From Leishmania mexicana MHOM/GT/2001/U1103 (lineage: Eukaryota > Euglenozoa > Kinetoplastea > Trypanosomatida > Trypanosomatidae): 64,000 nt of DNA. Below the pieces are notes generated by a model. It was given only the letters and a program-made list of their open reading frames with translations, was not told the DNA's origin and did no database searches. Shown one piece after another: positions 31,994-41,901 of the stretch. The first letter of the stretch is position 1; every line of letters starts with the position of its first letter. The position numbers were made by a program, and so were the translations under genes. The stretch covers positions 806,001 to 870,000 of the forward strand of contig NC_018331.1 of NCBI RefSeq assembly GCF_000234665.1, given 5' to 3'.

Positions 31994-32949
31994 GACGGAG
32001 GGTGGGGAGGGAGGGAGGGAGAGAGGGAGGGAGAGGGGATCCTCGCCAGGTATCACTAGCGAACAATACGAATAAGAAAAGCAAGAGTTCACTTTAATAG
32101 GTGCGTGCGTGTGCGTGTGTGTGTGTGAAGGCAATGGCACGTGATAGGGGAGAGGCAATAGAGCGAGCGGAGCAAGTCGAGTGTGGTGATGGCCTATTGT
32201 CCCGGGACACGATGGATGGTAGAGGGATCCTGTTGATCAACGGCGCCAATGCTCCGCGGGATATGACGATCTGCCCTGAGAAAGATGTGAGCAAAAAATA
32301 TATATAAGAAGGTACACAGCAGCTGCGTCGCGAGTAAGAGAGAGGGACAGGGAGGGAGGGGGAGGTGAAGATGGAGGCGACGGCCGAGGCGGGAGTGGTG
32401 AAAGTATGCTGAAGAAACGCAATTCAAGATGGATCAGGAGCGGAAAATGCGGCCGAAAAAAAGGGCGAGGAGAGTGGAGGCCACGAGGGAGAAGGTAAGA
32501 TGGCCACTATCAACGCTGCTGTGTCTAATTCGCTACCGAAAAGAGCGTCGGTCCTCGATGAAGGATCGCGATGCTCTGTGCAGCTAGACACAGCAGCAGC
32601 AGCAGTTGAACAGGGTGCACGCACATACAGAGTGCGAGAGGAGCCGTCCCATGCATGTCACACGGCGCTCATGAGAAACACTTTGCAAAGAGCGTGTCTT
32701 GATTCGTTTCCTGCCGAAGGGCTTGGGGAGAGTGAGGCCACCGACAAGCACGCACACCCACTCACATGCCACTACAATCGTATCTAGAACAGCAAGGAGT
32801 CTAAAGTATGAAAAGCGTGTGTTCAGAAGAACAGAGAGATGCAGCACATCGAGCCTCGCAGCTACCCACACCCATAGGCCCATTCGATCACGCAGTGACA
32901 CACATGCGACACACACAAACAACAACAGAAAGTCCGGCGATGAGATCGC
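31994..32949. other. UNC119 5' region and intergenic spacer
   Basis: A GA-rich block at 31995-32040 adjoins the UNC119 ATG. (GT)n at 32114-32127 and GA-rich tracts follow. No gene recognised. Confidence 0.5.
32056..32090 (-). promoter_or_regulatory. Candidate trans-splice acceptor for UNC119
   Basis: Read on the minus strand, a pyrimidine-rich stretch (about 32090-32061) ends in AG at 32058-32057. This would give a 5' UTR of about 63 nt before the ATG at 31993. No AG lies between the nearer pyrimidine block and the ATG, which favours this site. It is inferred from sequence only. Confidence 0.5.
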
Positions 32950-34641
32950 TTAGACGTCGGTTATAACCTCCTCCTCCTTCATGCCCGGCACGCCGTCGGA
33001 AGCATCCGTGGGAAAGTACGGTACGTCGTATGGACCGCTGTAGGCGTGATCACGCGCTCGACCGTGATGCATGGCAGGAGAACTCCTCGTGATCGCATGC
33101 GGCGCGTCTCCCATGGCAGTAGGTGGTTCCTGCAAACCGTGCTCACGGTCAATCAGCAAACAAGATGTTGTGGCGTTGTGTGCCATTACCCGCTGCAGCT
33201 CTTCCAGCCTCTGCCGCTCGCGCGCAAGCTGCCGCTCCACCTCGGCCACTGCCTGGTCATACCGGGCCGACTCGAGCGTCAGCTCGTGCTGTCGGTGTTG
33301 CAGTGCAGTGAGGCGTTTTTGCCGCTCGGTGCGGAAGCGGTACTCCTCCATCTGCCATATGTAGTTCTGCTCATCAAGGATGGTCTCCAGCTCATCAGCG
33401 CGGATGACAGCGCTGCGTGCGACCGGCGCAGACACATGTGGCGCAGATCCGCCATGCGGGCCAGGGGACACCGCGCGAGGGCGATACACCTGCTGTTGGT
33501 GCGGTGTGCGCTGCGATGGCGACGGATCGCAACTCGCTTGCTCACCGAAGACACTGCGGTGGCCATCGTAGTGAGAGTAGTTGAGGCCAGCTGCGGGTTT
33601 TGCGTGCGCTCCACGGTGGCTCGCCGGCCATGATCGTGAGGTCAATGGCGGTGGTGCGTTCAGCGGAAACGGCGATGCAAGCGGCACGTGCGACCGCTGC
33701 GGCATTAGCGGCGGTGGTGACTCTACTTCATAGGACCACTGCCGACGCAGATCAGACTGCGACACCGACGGCCGAGTAAGGACCTCCGGCGGTTGTGGCG
33801 ACGACTTCGGGTACGCGTACGGCGGAGAGGCAGCTTGAGCGTAGCCTTCCGGACGATGAGATGAGCGTTGCACAGGATTTTGGGGCAGCGGGCTTTCCAC
33901 GTCGCCGCTACCGCCGTTGGGCCAGTTACCGGACGGCAGGGATGATAACGTCGTGGCAGATGTCCAAAGGTGCAGATTGCTGTCGTTCAGCGGCGCAGGA
34001 TGACGCTGCTGCAGTAGTGGTTCGGGGCGTTGCTTGCACGCCATGTCAGCGCCTGTGGTAGATTGCCCCCGGACCCCACTCGCCACAAATGACGGTGCGT
34101 TAACGAGGCGGTCAGGCGACGGTGCTCGGCGAGTCGACGCTGAGGCGGTGGACGCCCTCGATGCGGACGCGGAACAGGCGCCACCCACTCTCCCCATGCC
34201 ACTGACGCCCCAAGACTTAGACCTGCTCTGCCACGGCAATTTGGGCGAAAGCGTGCCGGCGTCGGTCGATGGAGGCGGTGAGGACGCCGATGCCACGGAG
34301 TTTCTTCCATCACAGCCTCCTCGCCCGTCGACCTCTTGCACATTCTCGACTGTTTGCACGAGGTCAACAACATCCTCTTCGCGCAGCCCCACAGCGGCAC
34401 CCACGGCATCCGGAACAAAAGACTGCCCATGCACGAAGAGCTGCTGCTCCGCTGGTGGTATGTGACTGATGCGCGCCAGATGATGGCGCAGTTGCTTGCC
34501 AGAGAGCCGCTGCAACTCGCCTTCAAAAACAAGATGGTAGATGACACCGGCGGCAACGCTTCGCACACGCAGGGTGGTGCGCGGACGCGCCGCGCGGCGA
34601 CCTCCATGGAACGATCGCTCAGGCGATCCGTAGTGTGCCAT
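32950..34641 (-). CDS. Ubiquitin-like and coiled-coil protein, function unknown
   Basis: A 563-residue protein. The N-terminus (about 22-95) has the pattern of a ubiquitin-like fold: a beta strand (TLRVRSVAAG), a second strand (YHLVFEGE), a helix starting at LSGKQLRHHLARISHIP, then QQLFVHGQSF and a final strand (DVVDLVQTV). The middle (about 100-405) is Ser/Pro-rich and probably disordered. A charged coiled coil follows at about 412-487, rich in Glu/Gln/Arg with heptad-spaced Leu. The C-terminal tail of about 70 residues is unremarkable. No diGly end is present on the Ub-like part, so it is a domain and not a conjugated modifier. I do not recognise the orthologue. The gene is downstream of the dehydrogenase gene, separated by a 3.3-kb spacer. 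Confidence 0.75.
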   Translation of the reverse strand: MAHYGSPERSFHGGRRAARPRTTLRVRSVAAGVIYHLVFEGELQRLSGKQLRHHLARISHIPPAEQQLFVHGQSFVPDAVGAAVGLREEDVVDLVQTVENVQEVDGRGGCDGRNSVASASSPPPSTDAGTLSPKLPWQSRSKSWGVSGMGRVGGACSASASRASTASASTRRAPSPDRLVNAPSFVASGVRGQSTTGADMACKQRPEPLLQQRHPAPLNDSNLHLWTSATTLSSLPSGNWPNGGSGDVESPLPQNPVQRSSHRPEGYAQAASPPYAYPKSSPQPPEVLTRPSVSQSDLRRQWSYEVESPPPLMPQRSHVPLASPFPLNAPPPLTSRSWPASHRGAHAKPAAGLNYSHYDGHRSVFGEQASCDPSPSQRTPHQQQVYRPRAVSPGPHGGSAPHVSAPVARSAVIRADELETILDEQNYIWQMEEYRFRTERQKRLTALQHRQHELTLESARYDQAVAEVERQLARERQRLEELQRVMAHNATTSCLLIDREHGLQEPPTAMGDAPHAITRSSPAMHHGRARDHAYSGPYDVPYFPTDASDGVPGMKEEEVITDV

Positions 34642-37600
34642 TCGCTAGGAAGAAAATGGCCGAGTTCGAGACTATCATGCAGTGGCACATAAGTGCTTCT
34701 CGGCCCCCCTATCTCTCCCTAAACAAAACCAAGAGTACTGCACCTGATATCCGGAAAACACCAAATTCTGACAGAGGAGAGGCGGGACTGAGACAGTGGC
34801 GGAAGAACAGAGGTTTATGACTCTATGTAGCCTACGTGTGTGCGACTGTATGCGGGTGTTGCTCACCTATCACACTGCTTTATGTCCGTCGCACCGCTCG
34901 GTGATGTGAATGACGAACAACGTGCGTGTGCGTGCAGGGCGGGAGAGGCAAGAGGAGAAAAGAGGGAGGAGCATGGGTTGACGGGGAGAGAGGAGGCATA
35001 CACACACGCACCTGCGCACACATGTCAGCAGCAGCACCTTGAATGATCAGCGCAGACGTACAATGAGCGATATGAAGACGAGCACAGGCAGAGACGCGCA
35101 CACACAAACACGCGGTGGCGCCATAGCGCGCTCCCTGCGGCTCAGTCGATGGGCACAGACACACATGCATGTGCGGGCACCACCCATCACAGCTCCGGTG
35201 AGAGAGCTTCGCGCGCACGCGTAGGGTGCATACGCGCCCGTAGGCATAGACTGCGAAAAGAAGCAACGAGCACGTCGGCTCCTGCCCGCTCCTGCTTGGT
35301 GACTCTCCTCGCATTCGGCTTCGCTGCGATCTCGAACTCCGAGGCTCGCCCTCACGCCCTTTTATTGGCCCAATGTCTTTGTATGTGCACAGGTATGTAA
35401 CCTCGGTGTACGCAGGCGGCAGGCATGTACCACGGTACCTCCACACAGCCCACGCACCAGCACCAACATATGCACAGAGGGTGACAGACGGAGGCGGCTG
35501 CTTTCCAAGCCAGAGGGAAGAGGCACTCTGCCTCCCTTCATATTAAGATGACGTCGTCCATGTGGCGCGACAACACAAAGACAGAAGAAGACAGGCACGC
35601 AAAAGGGCGGGAAGAAGCCTTACATGTACAACATGGCTTTATCAGGGGCGGCAGCAGCCACCAACGGCTCGGAGACGGAGGGGGACAACGGCGGGGGAGT
35701 GCCCCGGGCACAGAACCGAGTTGGGTGGTGCGTCGCTCGAGTCCCGATGCGTGTGCTGGTCAAACGGAGGGACGAAAAAGGATGAAGGAAATGAAAACAG
35801 AAAAGCGAGGGTGGTGCCCAGGTGCAGAGCTGGCACGTACAGACGGAAAAGACAGCCGCAGATGAGGGAGGGAGGGGAGCATGCGTGTGCGAGAGAACGC
35901 GGGTTCGTCCCTCCCCCCTCCCCTCCCCGCCATCCCCCACCCACGCGACACGGGAGGATGTCATCCTCCGGAGGAAAGAGAGCGGAGGAACAAAAAGAGA
36001 TGGCAGAATGAAGCTTAGTAAAAGGAAAGAAACCAAAGCGACGAATATACTCTCTGCACCGCGTGCACGGCATCGCCAGCGCCATCAGCGTCCGCAGCGC
36101 TGGTGGCCCGCACGGAAAAAAAAACACGAAAACCAAAGAGCACGGAAGATAAGCGCTACCTACCCTACATGGCATGAGCCACGAGCATGAGCATCGGTGT
36201 CCGTGCAGGAATGTGTGGGGGAGAGCGGAGCGGGTGTGTTTGCCGCTGGGGTGTTGAACAGCACGCGTGCTGGTCCAATGTGGGTTTCACGGCGTCTCTC
36301 TCTCTGCGTGCGTGTGCGTGTGCAGTCCCCAGGGGGGGCGGGGGGCACTCTGTGCCAACCCCTCCGTCCTATCACGTGCTTCCCCTTACTCTGCCGGCCC
36401 TCCCACTTCCGACGCTACACGAAAGCAGCACTCCTTTCGCAAGCGTGCAAGGGGGGCCGCACGCATGATCGGAGGCCCTATGCAAGCATACAGAAAGAAA
36501 GGCGAAGCAGAGCCGCACAGAGCTCACGACTGCGCCTTTTCCTTCTTCGCCTCGAAGTTCCGCGGTGGTGTGCCGGCTGCTCGTCATCCTCTTGGCTTCA
36601 TTGGGGTAGCGTCTCTCGCCTTCTATCCGACTCTTGCCTCACGCACGATTCGCTATTTACCAGTAGAGAAAAGCGCACCCATGGGTACACACACTTGCAT
36701 GCATGCACGCAACGCATGTTCTGCGGTTTCTGCCTATGCAAACAGCCCCCCCCACCCTGACGGCAGGAACAAGCGCACGTGCACACGGGCTGTCATGCAG
36801 CCATCTGCGCGCGCGGTCTCTGCCTCTCTCACCGGCCTCCCGAGCTATTTCGCTCCCCCCGCCAAGGCGCCTCTGGTGCCGCGACCCTCCGCTGACGGCG
36901 CGCCCATCCGCCCTGCCTGGGCGGCACTCCCCCTCGCGTCCCCTCACATCGGCACTTTCAAAGAGGAGAAAAACAGCAACCGAAAAGAGTGCCGTGCTGC
37001 GCCGAGCATCAAACACGCTGGTGAGCCACTGTGCAGCAGCGTTGCAGTCGTCAACAACGGACTCAGTCGCCACCACCACCCCTCCCCCACTGTCCGCCCG
37101 TGAGTGCACATGAGCGTGCATTCGCGTGAGTGCGTGCGCCTGTCTGGCCTCGCGACTGCAACGGCTGGCCAGCGGCGCAAGGTCCCCATGCCCACTGCGC
37201 GCGTGAGCGTCTCAACGAATGTCGTGTCCGTGGGGGACGGGGGCCACAGCTCTCCCCCATCCACGTTCGCCCTTGCCCTGGAGGCACAAATGGCATCTGG
37301 CACAACACGGCGCATACAGCGCGAGAAGGACGGAGGAGAAGCAGCCGCGTCCTCCAACTCGCGCGCACGACAGCACGTGCACACGAGCGTATGCAGCCGC
37401 ACACACTCGCTCAGACACACAAACAACATCGACAGAGAGCTCCAGAGAGACACACGCGGAGGTGCACACGGAGAGCAAGGGGATGGGGGATGGCGCGCAA
37501 GCAGCGGCGAGAGGGGCAGAGAAGGGCCAACACCAACGGTGGAGGAGACGGAAGGAGGAGGGGAGGGGGGGCTACGCAGGAGACAGAGTGGGCGTGAGAG

Positions 37601-37978
37601 AGATGGCCGGCCGTAATGCCGATAGACTCTGGTTTGCCTCGAAGAGAAAAGGAAGGGTGAAAATACACGCATCCGCACGCGCGCACGCGAAAAGAGGAAG
37701 ACGGAGCCTCTGGAGCGACACACACCCTCGAAGTCGCAAACCGCAAACACGCCGGTCCCCCCCCTTCCTCAACCGAAGATGAGCACAGGAGGAGGGGGGC
37801 GCGGCGTGCGGCAGCGCAGCGTCCCAGCAATAGCCGCGACTGAAAGGCATAGCAGAAAAGCCCGCAACGAATAGAGTCGGTGCTACTGCGACTCTGGCGG
37901 CCGCCGCCTAATCTGCGGAAAGGGAGCAGCACCACCAGCACACACATGAGCACGCGAGAGCGCTGCCCCCAGCAGCCC
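34642..37978. other. Long spacer; left part of tandem unit 1
   Basis: No gene recognised. From 34922 onward this is the left part of the 7.9-kb tandem unit; 34922-36013 recurs at 42827-43918. GA-rich and C-rich tracts are common. It holds the 5' region of the Ub-like gene and the 3' UTR of the dehydrogenase gene. Confidence 0.55.
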
Positions 37979-39460
37979 TTACAGGTGTGCCGTCGGGTAC
38001 AGGCGCTGCTGGAACGGGTAGAATACGCCGGGGTTCATCAGGTTGTCCTTGTCCAACGCAGCCTTGATCGCTTCCTGTACATCGATGTGCGACTGGCCGT
38101 GCTCACCTACGACGAGGTGCACCTTGCCCACACCGATCCCGTGCTCACCAGAAGTTGTGCCGCCGAGCTCGATGGCACGCTTAATCATCTTCGTCTCCAG
38201 CACCCGCAGCTCCGCTATCTCCTGCTTGTTTGCGAAGGGGATGATCAAGTGAAAGTTGCCGTCGCTGATGTGTGCGCAAATCAAGCACTTCTTGTTCGCC
38301 TTTGCAAACTCATCCTCCGTGTACTCGATGATCTCCGTCAGCTTCGAAATGGGCACGCATACATCCGTGCCAAACACTTTCTCCACCTTGCCCCGGCTGT
38401 GCATGGCAGAGAAGTAGCATGAGCGGCGCGCGGCCCACACGTCGTCCATCTCCTTACCAGGCCGTAAGTAGTGCATCACCTTTGCCTTGCCCACCTCCTT
38501 GAAGATCTTCTCCACACACTCGTAGTCGCCCTTGATGTCACTCATCCCCTGGTCGTTGCCGGTGAACTCCAGCAGCACAATCGCCATCTCGGGCAGCGCG
38601 GTCTTGCAGTAGCTGTTCGTCGCCTCAACGATCCCTTTGTTCATCAGTTCGCACCGCAGCAGCGTCTGCGGCACACCGCGCTGCCGCAGTGCGACGACGG
38701 AGCGCACAGCATCGCCTGTAGACTCGAAGGCGGCGTAGCCGCCAGCGGAGTACTTCGTCTCGGGGAACAGCCGGAAGCACACCTCGCACAAGATCCCCAG
38801 CGTGCCCTCACTGCCCATGTACAGCTGCGTCAGCTCCAGCCCAGAGGACGCCTTCCGCACAACCTGCCGCGTCTGCAAAACGTCGCCGCGCGGCGTCACA
38901 ACGCGCAGCGCGATCACGTTCTCGCGCGTCGTCCCGTAGCGCAGCGTTGACATCCCGCTCCCGGACGTCGACACCATCCCGCCAACGGACGGGTCCGACG
39001 CGGGGTCAGGCCCGAACAGGAAGCCCCTCTCGCTCGCTGCGCGGTTCAGCGCCAGCTTCCTCACGCCGGCGCCAGCCCATACACACGCGTTGTCGGTGTC
39101 GAAGCTCATGCTGGTGAGTCCCGCCGTGTCAATGACGATGCCGCCAGCGTAAGGGATGGCGCCACCCTCTACACCAGTGCCAGCGCCGCGGGGCGTCATG
39201 GGCACCTTGTGCGCCGCGCACACTTTCACTACTGCCACCACCTCCTCCACAGAGCTCGGGATTACCGCAGCGGCAGGAAGCACATGCATGTGGTGCGACT
39301 CATCCTTGCTGTACAAATCAAGCATCTTCTCGCTCACCACCAGTTGCTTCTCAGGGTTCTTCAGCACCTTGCGGAGCCCTGCGATGCACGTCGCATACTT
39401 CGCCTGCCGCTCCTCCAAGGTGCCCACGTTGTACTCCGCCTGTTTCAGTGGGGACGCCAT
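37979..39460 (-). CDS. D-lactate dehydrogenase-like FAD oxidoreductase, copy 1
   Basis: A 493-residue member of the FAD-dependent GlcD/D-lactate dehydrogenase family. The PCMH-type FAD-binding domain (about 42-240) shows the PRGAGTGVEGG pyrophosphate loop and GPDPASDPSVGGMVST. The C-terminal FAD-oxidase domain carries HISDGNFH and the SGEHGIGVGK signature with His440. Relatives oxidise D-lactate or D-2-hydroxyacids to 2-oxoacids. The C-terminus is Ala-His-Leu, which fits the relaxed PTS1 pattern for glycosome import; no N-terminal mitochondrial signal is obvious. In Leishmania such an enzyme would handle D-lactate from the glyoxalase route (inference). Substrate and electron acceptor cannot be read from sequence. 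It lies just downstream of BCAT copy 1 within the tandem unit. Confidence 0.9.
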   Translation of the reverse strand: MASPLKQAEYNVGTLEERQAKYATCIAGLRKVLKNPEKQLVVSEKMLDLYSKDESHHMHVLPAAAVIPSSVEEVVAVVKVCAAHKVPMTPRGAGTGVEGGAIPYAGGIVIDTAGLTSMSFDTDNACVWAGAGVRKLALNRAASERGFLFGPDPASDPSVGGMVSTSGSGMSTLRYGTTRENVIALRVVTPRGDVLQTRQVVRKASSGLELTQLYMGSEGTLGILCEVCFRLFPETKYSAGGYAAFESTGDAVRSVVALRQRGVPQTLLRCELMNKGIVEATNSYCKTALPEMAIVLLEFTGNDQGMSDIKGDYECVEKIFKEVGKAKVMHYLRPGKEMDDVWAARRSCYFSAMHSRGKVEKVFGTDVCVPISKLTEIIEYTEDEFAKANKKCLICAHISDGNFHLIIPFANKQEIAELRVLETKMIKRAIELGGTTSGEHGIGVGKVHLVVGEHGQSHIDVQEAIKAALDKDNLMNPGVFYPFQQRLYPTAHL

Positions 39461-39779
39461 GGTGATGCACCGCAGGTGGATGGGAGGGGGAGAGAAATGA
39501 GAGGGATCAGCGGCCCTGTACGAGCAACTATCGGTGTGCGCAACCGGTGCGCCCTTCAGGAAAATATGTCAAGCGATAAGCCTCGAGAGAACTGCCACAA
39601 GCTCGAGAAATATGATGCATGCAACAGCACCGTATGGACAGGGCGCCCTCCTCTACGAAAACAGGAAGTGCAGTTGGCGCGTGAGATTGGCGTGCGTGTA
39701 CGAGCAGCTGACGCCCACGCGGTGCCATACAGAGGGAGGAAGTGCAGAAAAGGCGATAGCAGTAGTTTGTTGGCCTCTC

Positions 39780-40150
39780 TCAGCGCGTCCATTCGCCGCC
39801 GTGGAGCATGCGCCCAGCCACTCACACTCTGACCCCCGGACCGGCCACACAGGCCCATCATCGCGCGGCACCAGGCACCGGGAGACACACGCCCTGCAGC
39901 AGTGCGCCGCCACCGACTGCACCCCTCCCCGCGGGGTCGCATGAAGGCCCCCCACCAGCACCCAGCGAGCGCCGGGCGGGGCACCCGCGAGTCGCGCTGG
40001 GCTCCCCCGTGGGGTGGGCACATGACCCTGTCACCACCAGAAGCGGTGCCGCATTTCGCAGGGGGCAGGGGGTGGGGGGCTGCCCGACTTTCGACGCAGA
40101 GTGGGGGAGGGGGGAGGTACGGGACCGCGAGACGCCACGCACGGAGGTGT
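39780..40150. mobile_element. SIDER2-like degenerate retroposon, copy A
   Basis: The same core sequence occurs at 44568-44938 and 62947-63317, with a truncated version at 53246-53383, in otherwise unrelated flanks. I recognise this GC-rich core as SIDER2-like, a short extinct retroposon family common in Leishmania 3' UTRs. The assignment is from memory. The position downstream of BCAT fits a 3' UTR element, and members of the family are reported to promote mRNA turnover. Confidence 0.7.
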
Positions 40151-40502
40151 CTGGCATCACCAGGGACGCTAGCCATGATTAAGAAAACAGAGAACAAAGG
40201 GAAGAAGTAAAATGCAACGAGAGCAAGAAGTGCGTGCCGCGTGGCGTTTCTCCTTCCCTTCACGTGGGTGCTCGCGTGGGTTGGGATGGGGTGGGGCCGG
40301 GAGGGGCCCATGGAGTTCATGGCGATGAGTAGCACCAAAAAAAAAGAAACAGCAGGAGAGAGACAGGGAGACACAGATGGCGTAGCATGGTAAGACACGC
40401 ACGCGCACCCAGGGTTTCGAAAAAGAAAACGTGCATGGGTACCGAGAGCCAGCGCCCATCTCTACCCTCCAAAAAGAAGATGCAACATATACGTACCTCT
40501 CC

Positions 40503-40520
40503 CACTCGCGTACGCGAGTG
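40503..40520. repeat. 18-bp perfect palindrome in BCAT 3' region
   Basis: CACTCGCGTACGCGAGTG is its own reverse complement. It lies about 175 bp beyond the BCAT copy 1 stop and recurs at 45291-45308 in copy 2, but copy 3 lacks this flank. Confidence 0.9.
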
Positions 40521-40695
40521 CTTGTGTGTGGGTGTGGCCGAGTACGTGCCGCCAAAGTCATCGCGCGCCTCCGCTGCCTGCCCGTCGGCTTCCGCGCACC
40601 TGCTGCGCTACTCGCCGAGCCTTCGTGTCACGAAAAATCCCGCCACACCCGCCTGGGCGTCCTCGGAGCGAGCGACCAAGAGCATCGTCTCCGCG

Positions 40696-41901
40696 TCAGG
40701 CCTCGACCTTCACGGACCACGGGCTCGGCGTCTTGCCGTACTGGATATCCATTATCTCGTTCAGGAGCCGGTGCGCGTAGCTCGGCTCCGAGAGCGGCAC
40801 GCTGTACTCCTTGCCGCAATACGCAATCATCTCGACGGACGACACGACGGCAGCCGTGCCGCATCCGAAGCACTCCATCACGCGCCCCTCCCCCAGCGCC
40901 TCCACCAGCTCAGACATGTAGTACGGACGCTCCGACACCTCGAACTCGCCCCACGACCGTGCGAGCGCCAGAACCGAGTCGCGCGTCACGCCGGGCAGGA
41001 CCGTCCCGTCCAGCGGCGCGGTGACCAGCTCTGTCTTGCCCTCCTTCGTCTTCCACAGCGTGAAGAAGTTCATGGATCCGACCTCCTGCACCTCATCCTT
41101 GGAGCCGAGCCACAACACCTGGTTGTACCCGAGAGCCTGCGCCTCCTCCTGGACCAGCAGCGGCCCGGCGTAGTTGGCACCCAGCTTGCTGCCGCCAGTG
41201 CCACCGGGCCACGCGCGCTTGCGCTTCTCCTCCGCCAGCAGCGTCACGGGCTTGATGACCACCGCGCCCGACTGGCCCTCCGGCGGTAGGTAGTACGGCC
41301 CCACGGGCGAAGCAATCACGAAGAGACGCACCGACCTCGAGGGAGTGGCGCCGAGGCTGTCTGCGGTGCCGATAGCGGCCGGGCGCAGGTACAGCGAGTA
41401 GCCGTACTCCTTCGGCACGTAATCCTTCTCCGTCCTCACGAACTCCGTGATCACCTTCAGCATCTCCGCCTCGTCAAAGTCCGGGAAGCACAGAGAGCGC
41501 ATGCTGTGGCGCAGGCGTGCAACGTTCCGGTCAGGGCGGAACAGGCGCAGGCTCTGCTTCTCCAGCCTCTCACCCCTCGCGGCCCTCGCGATGTCAGCAA
41601 TGTCCGCGTACACCTTCATCCCCTCAAAGCACTGTGTCGCGTAGTGCAGGCACGACGTCTGCGGCGGCAGCGAAAAGTTGGCGAAAGGCACGATCGCCGG
41701 CGCACCCCACCTGCCGTCCTTGAAGTCGATTATCACCATGTGCGGCGTAAAGAGGGTGCCGAAGGCAACGCCCTTCATCGGCGGCAGCGGCGGCGGATCG
41801 GCCACCAGCGTTTTAGTAAGCGCCGCGGCCGTGAAGGAGACGACGGGGGCCATGCTGCCGTGCGCAGCGCTCGCCCGGCGCCAGGGTCGGCTCAGCAACA
41901 T
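40696..41901 (-). CDS. BCAT: Branched-chain amino acid aminotransferase, copy 1
   Basis: A 401-residue class IV PLP aminotransferase. It moves the amino group of leucine, isoleucine or valine to 2-oxoglutarate. The catalytic Lys is expected at 239 (GGTGGSKLGANYAG). YLRPAAIGT (171-179), SPVGPYY (198-204) and QVLWL (261-265) are family blocks. The redox CxxC motif of mammalian mitochondrial BCAT is replaced: the matching stretch FGCGTAAVVSSV has Ala and Ser in those places. The N-terminus (LLSRPWRRASAAHGS) is basic and Ser/Ala-rich, consistent with mitochondrial import. The protein appears identical in copies 2 and 3. It is directly upstream of the dehydrogenase gene in the tandem unit. Confidence 0.95.
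   Translation of the reverse strand: MLLSRPWRRASAAHGSMAPVVSFTAAALTKTLVADPPPLPPMKGVAFGTLFTPHMVIIDFKDGRWGAPAIVPFANFSLPPQTSCLHYATQCFEGMKVYADIADIARAARGERLEKQSLRLFRPDRNVARLRHSMRSLCFPDFDEAEMLKVITEFVRTEKDYVPKEYGYSLYLRPAAIGTADSLGATPSRSVRLFVIASPVGPYYLPPEGQSGAVVIKPVTLLAEEKRKRAWPGGTGGSKLGANYAGPLLVQEEAQALGYNQVLWLGSKDEVQEVGSMNFFTLWKTKEGKTELVTAPLDGTVLPGVTRDSVLALARSWGEFEVSERPYYMSELVEALGEGRVMECFGCGTAAVVSSVEMIAYCGKEYSVPLSEPSYAHRLLNEIMDIQYGKTPSPWSVKVEA

Larger units (their letters stand above)
39461..40695. other. BCAT copy 1 3' region with SIDER2-like element
   Basis: The spacer between the BCAT stop and the dehydrogenase start. It holds the SIDER2-like element at 39780-40150 and an 18-bp palindrome at 40503-40520. 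No gene recognised. It is duplicated at 44249-45483. Confidence 0.6.

Noticed and set aside
31994..32158. N-terminal extension of UNC119 (and similar ones at 5829-6110, 18538-18648, 56760-56867, 62490-62585)
   Set aside because: The extensions translate microsatellites or lie upstream of likely splice acceptors, and the conserved parts begin at the inner ATG.
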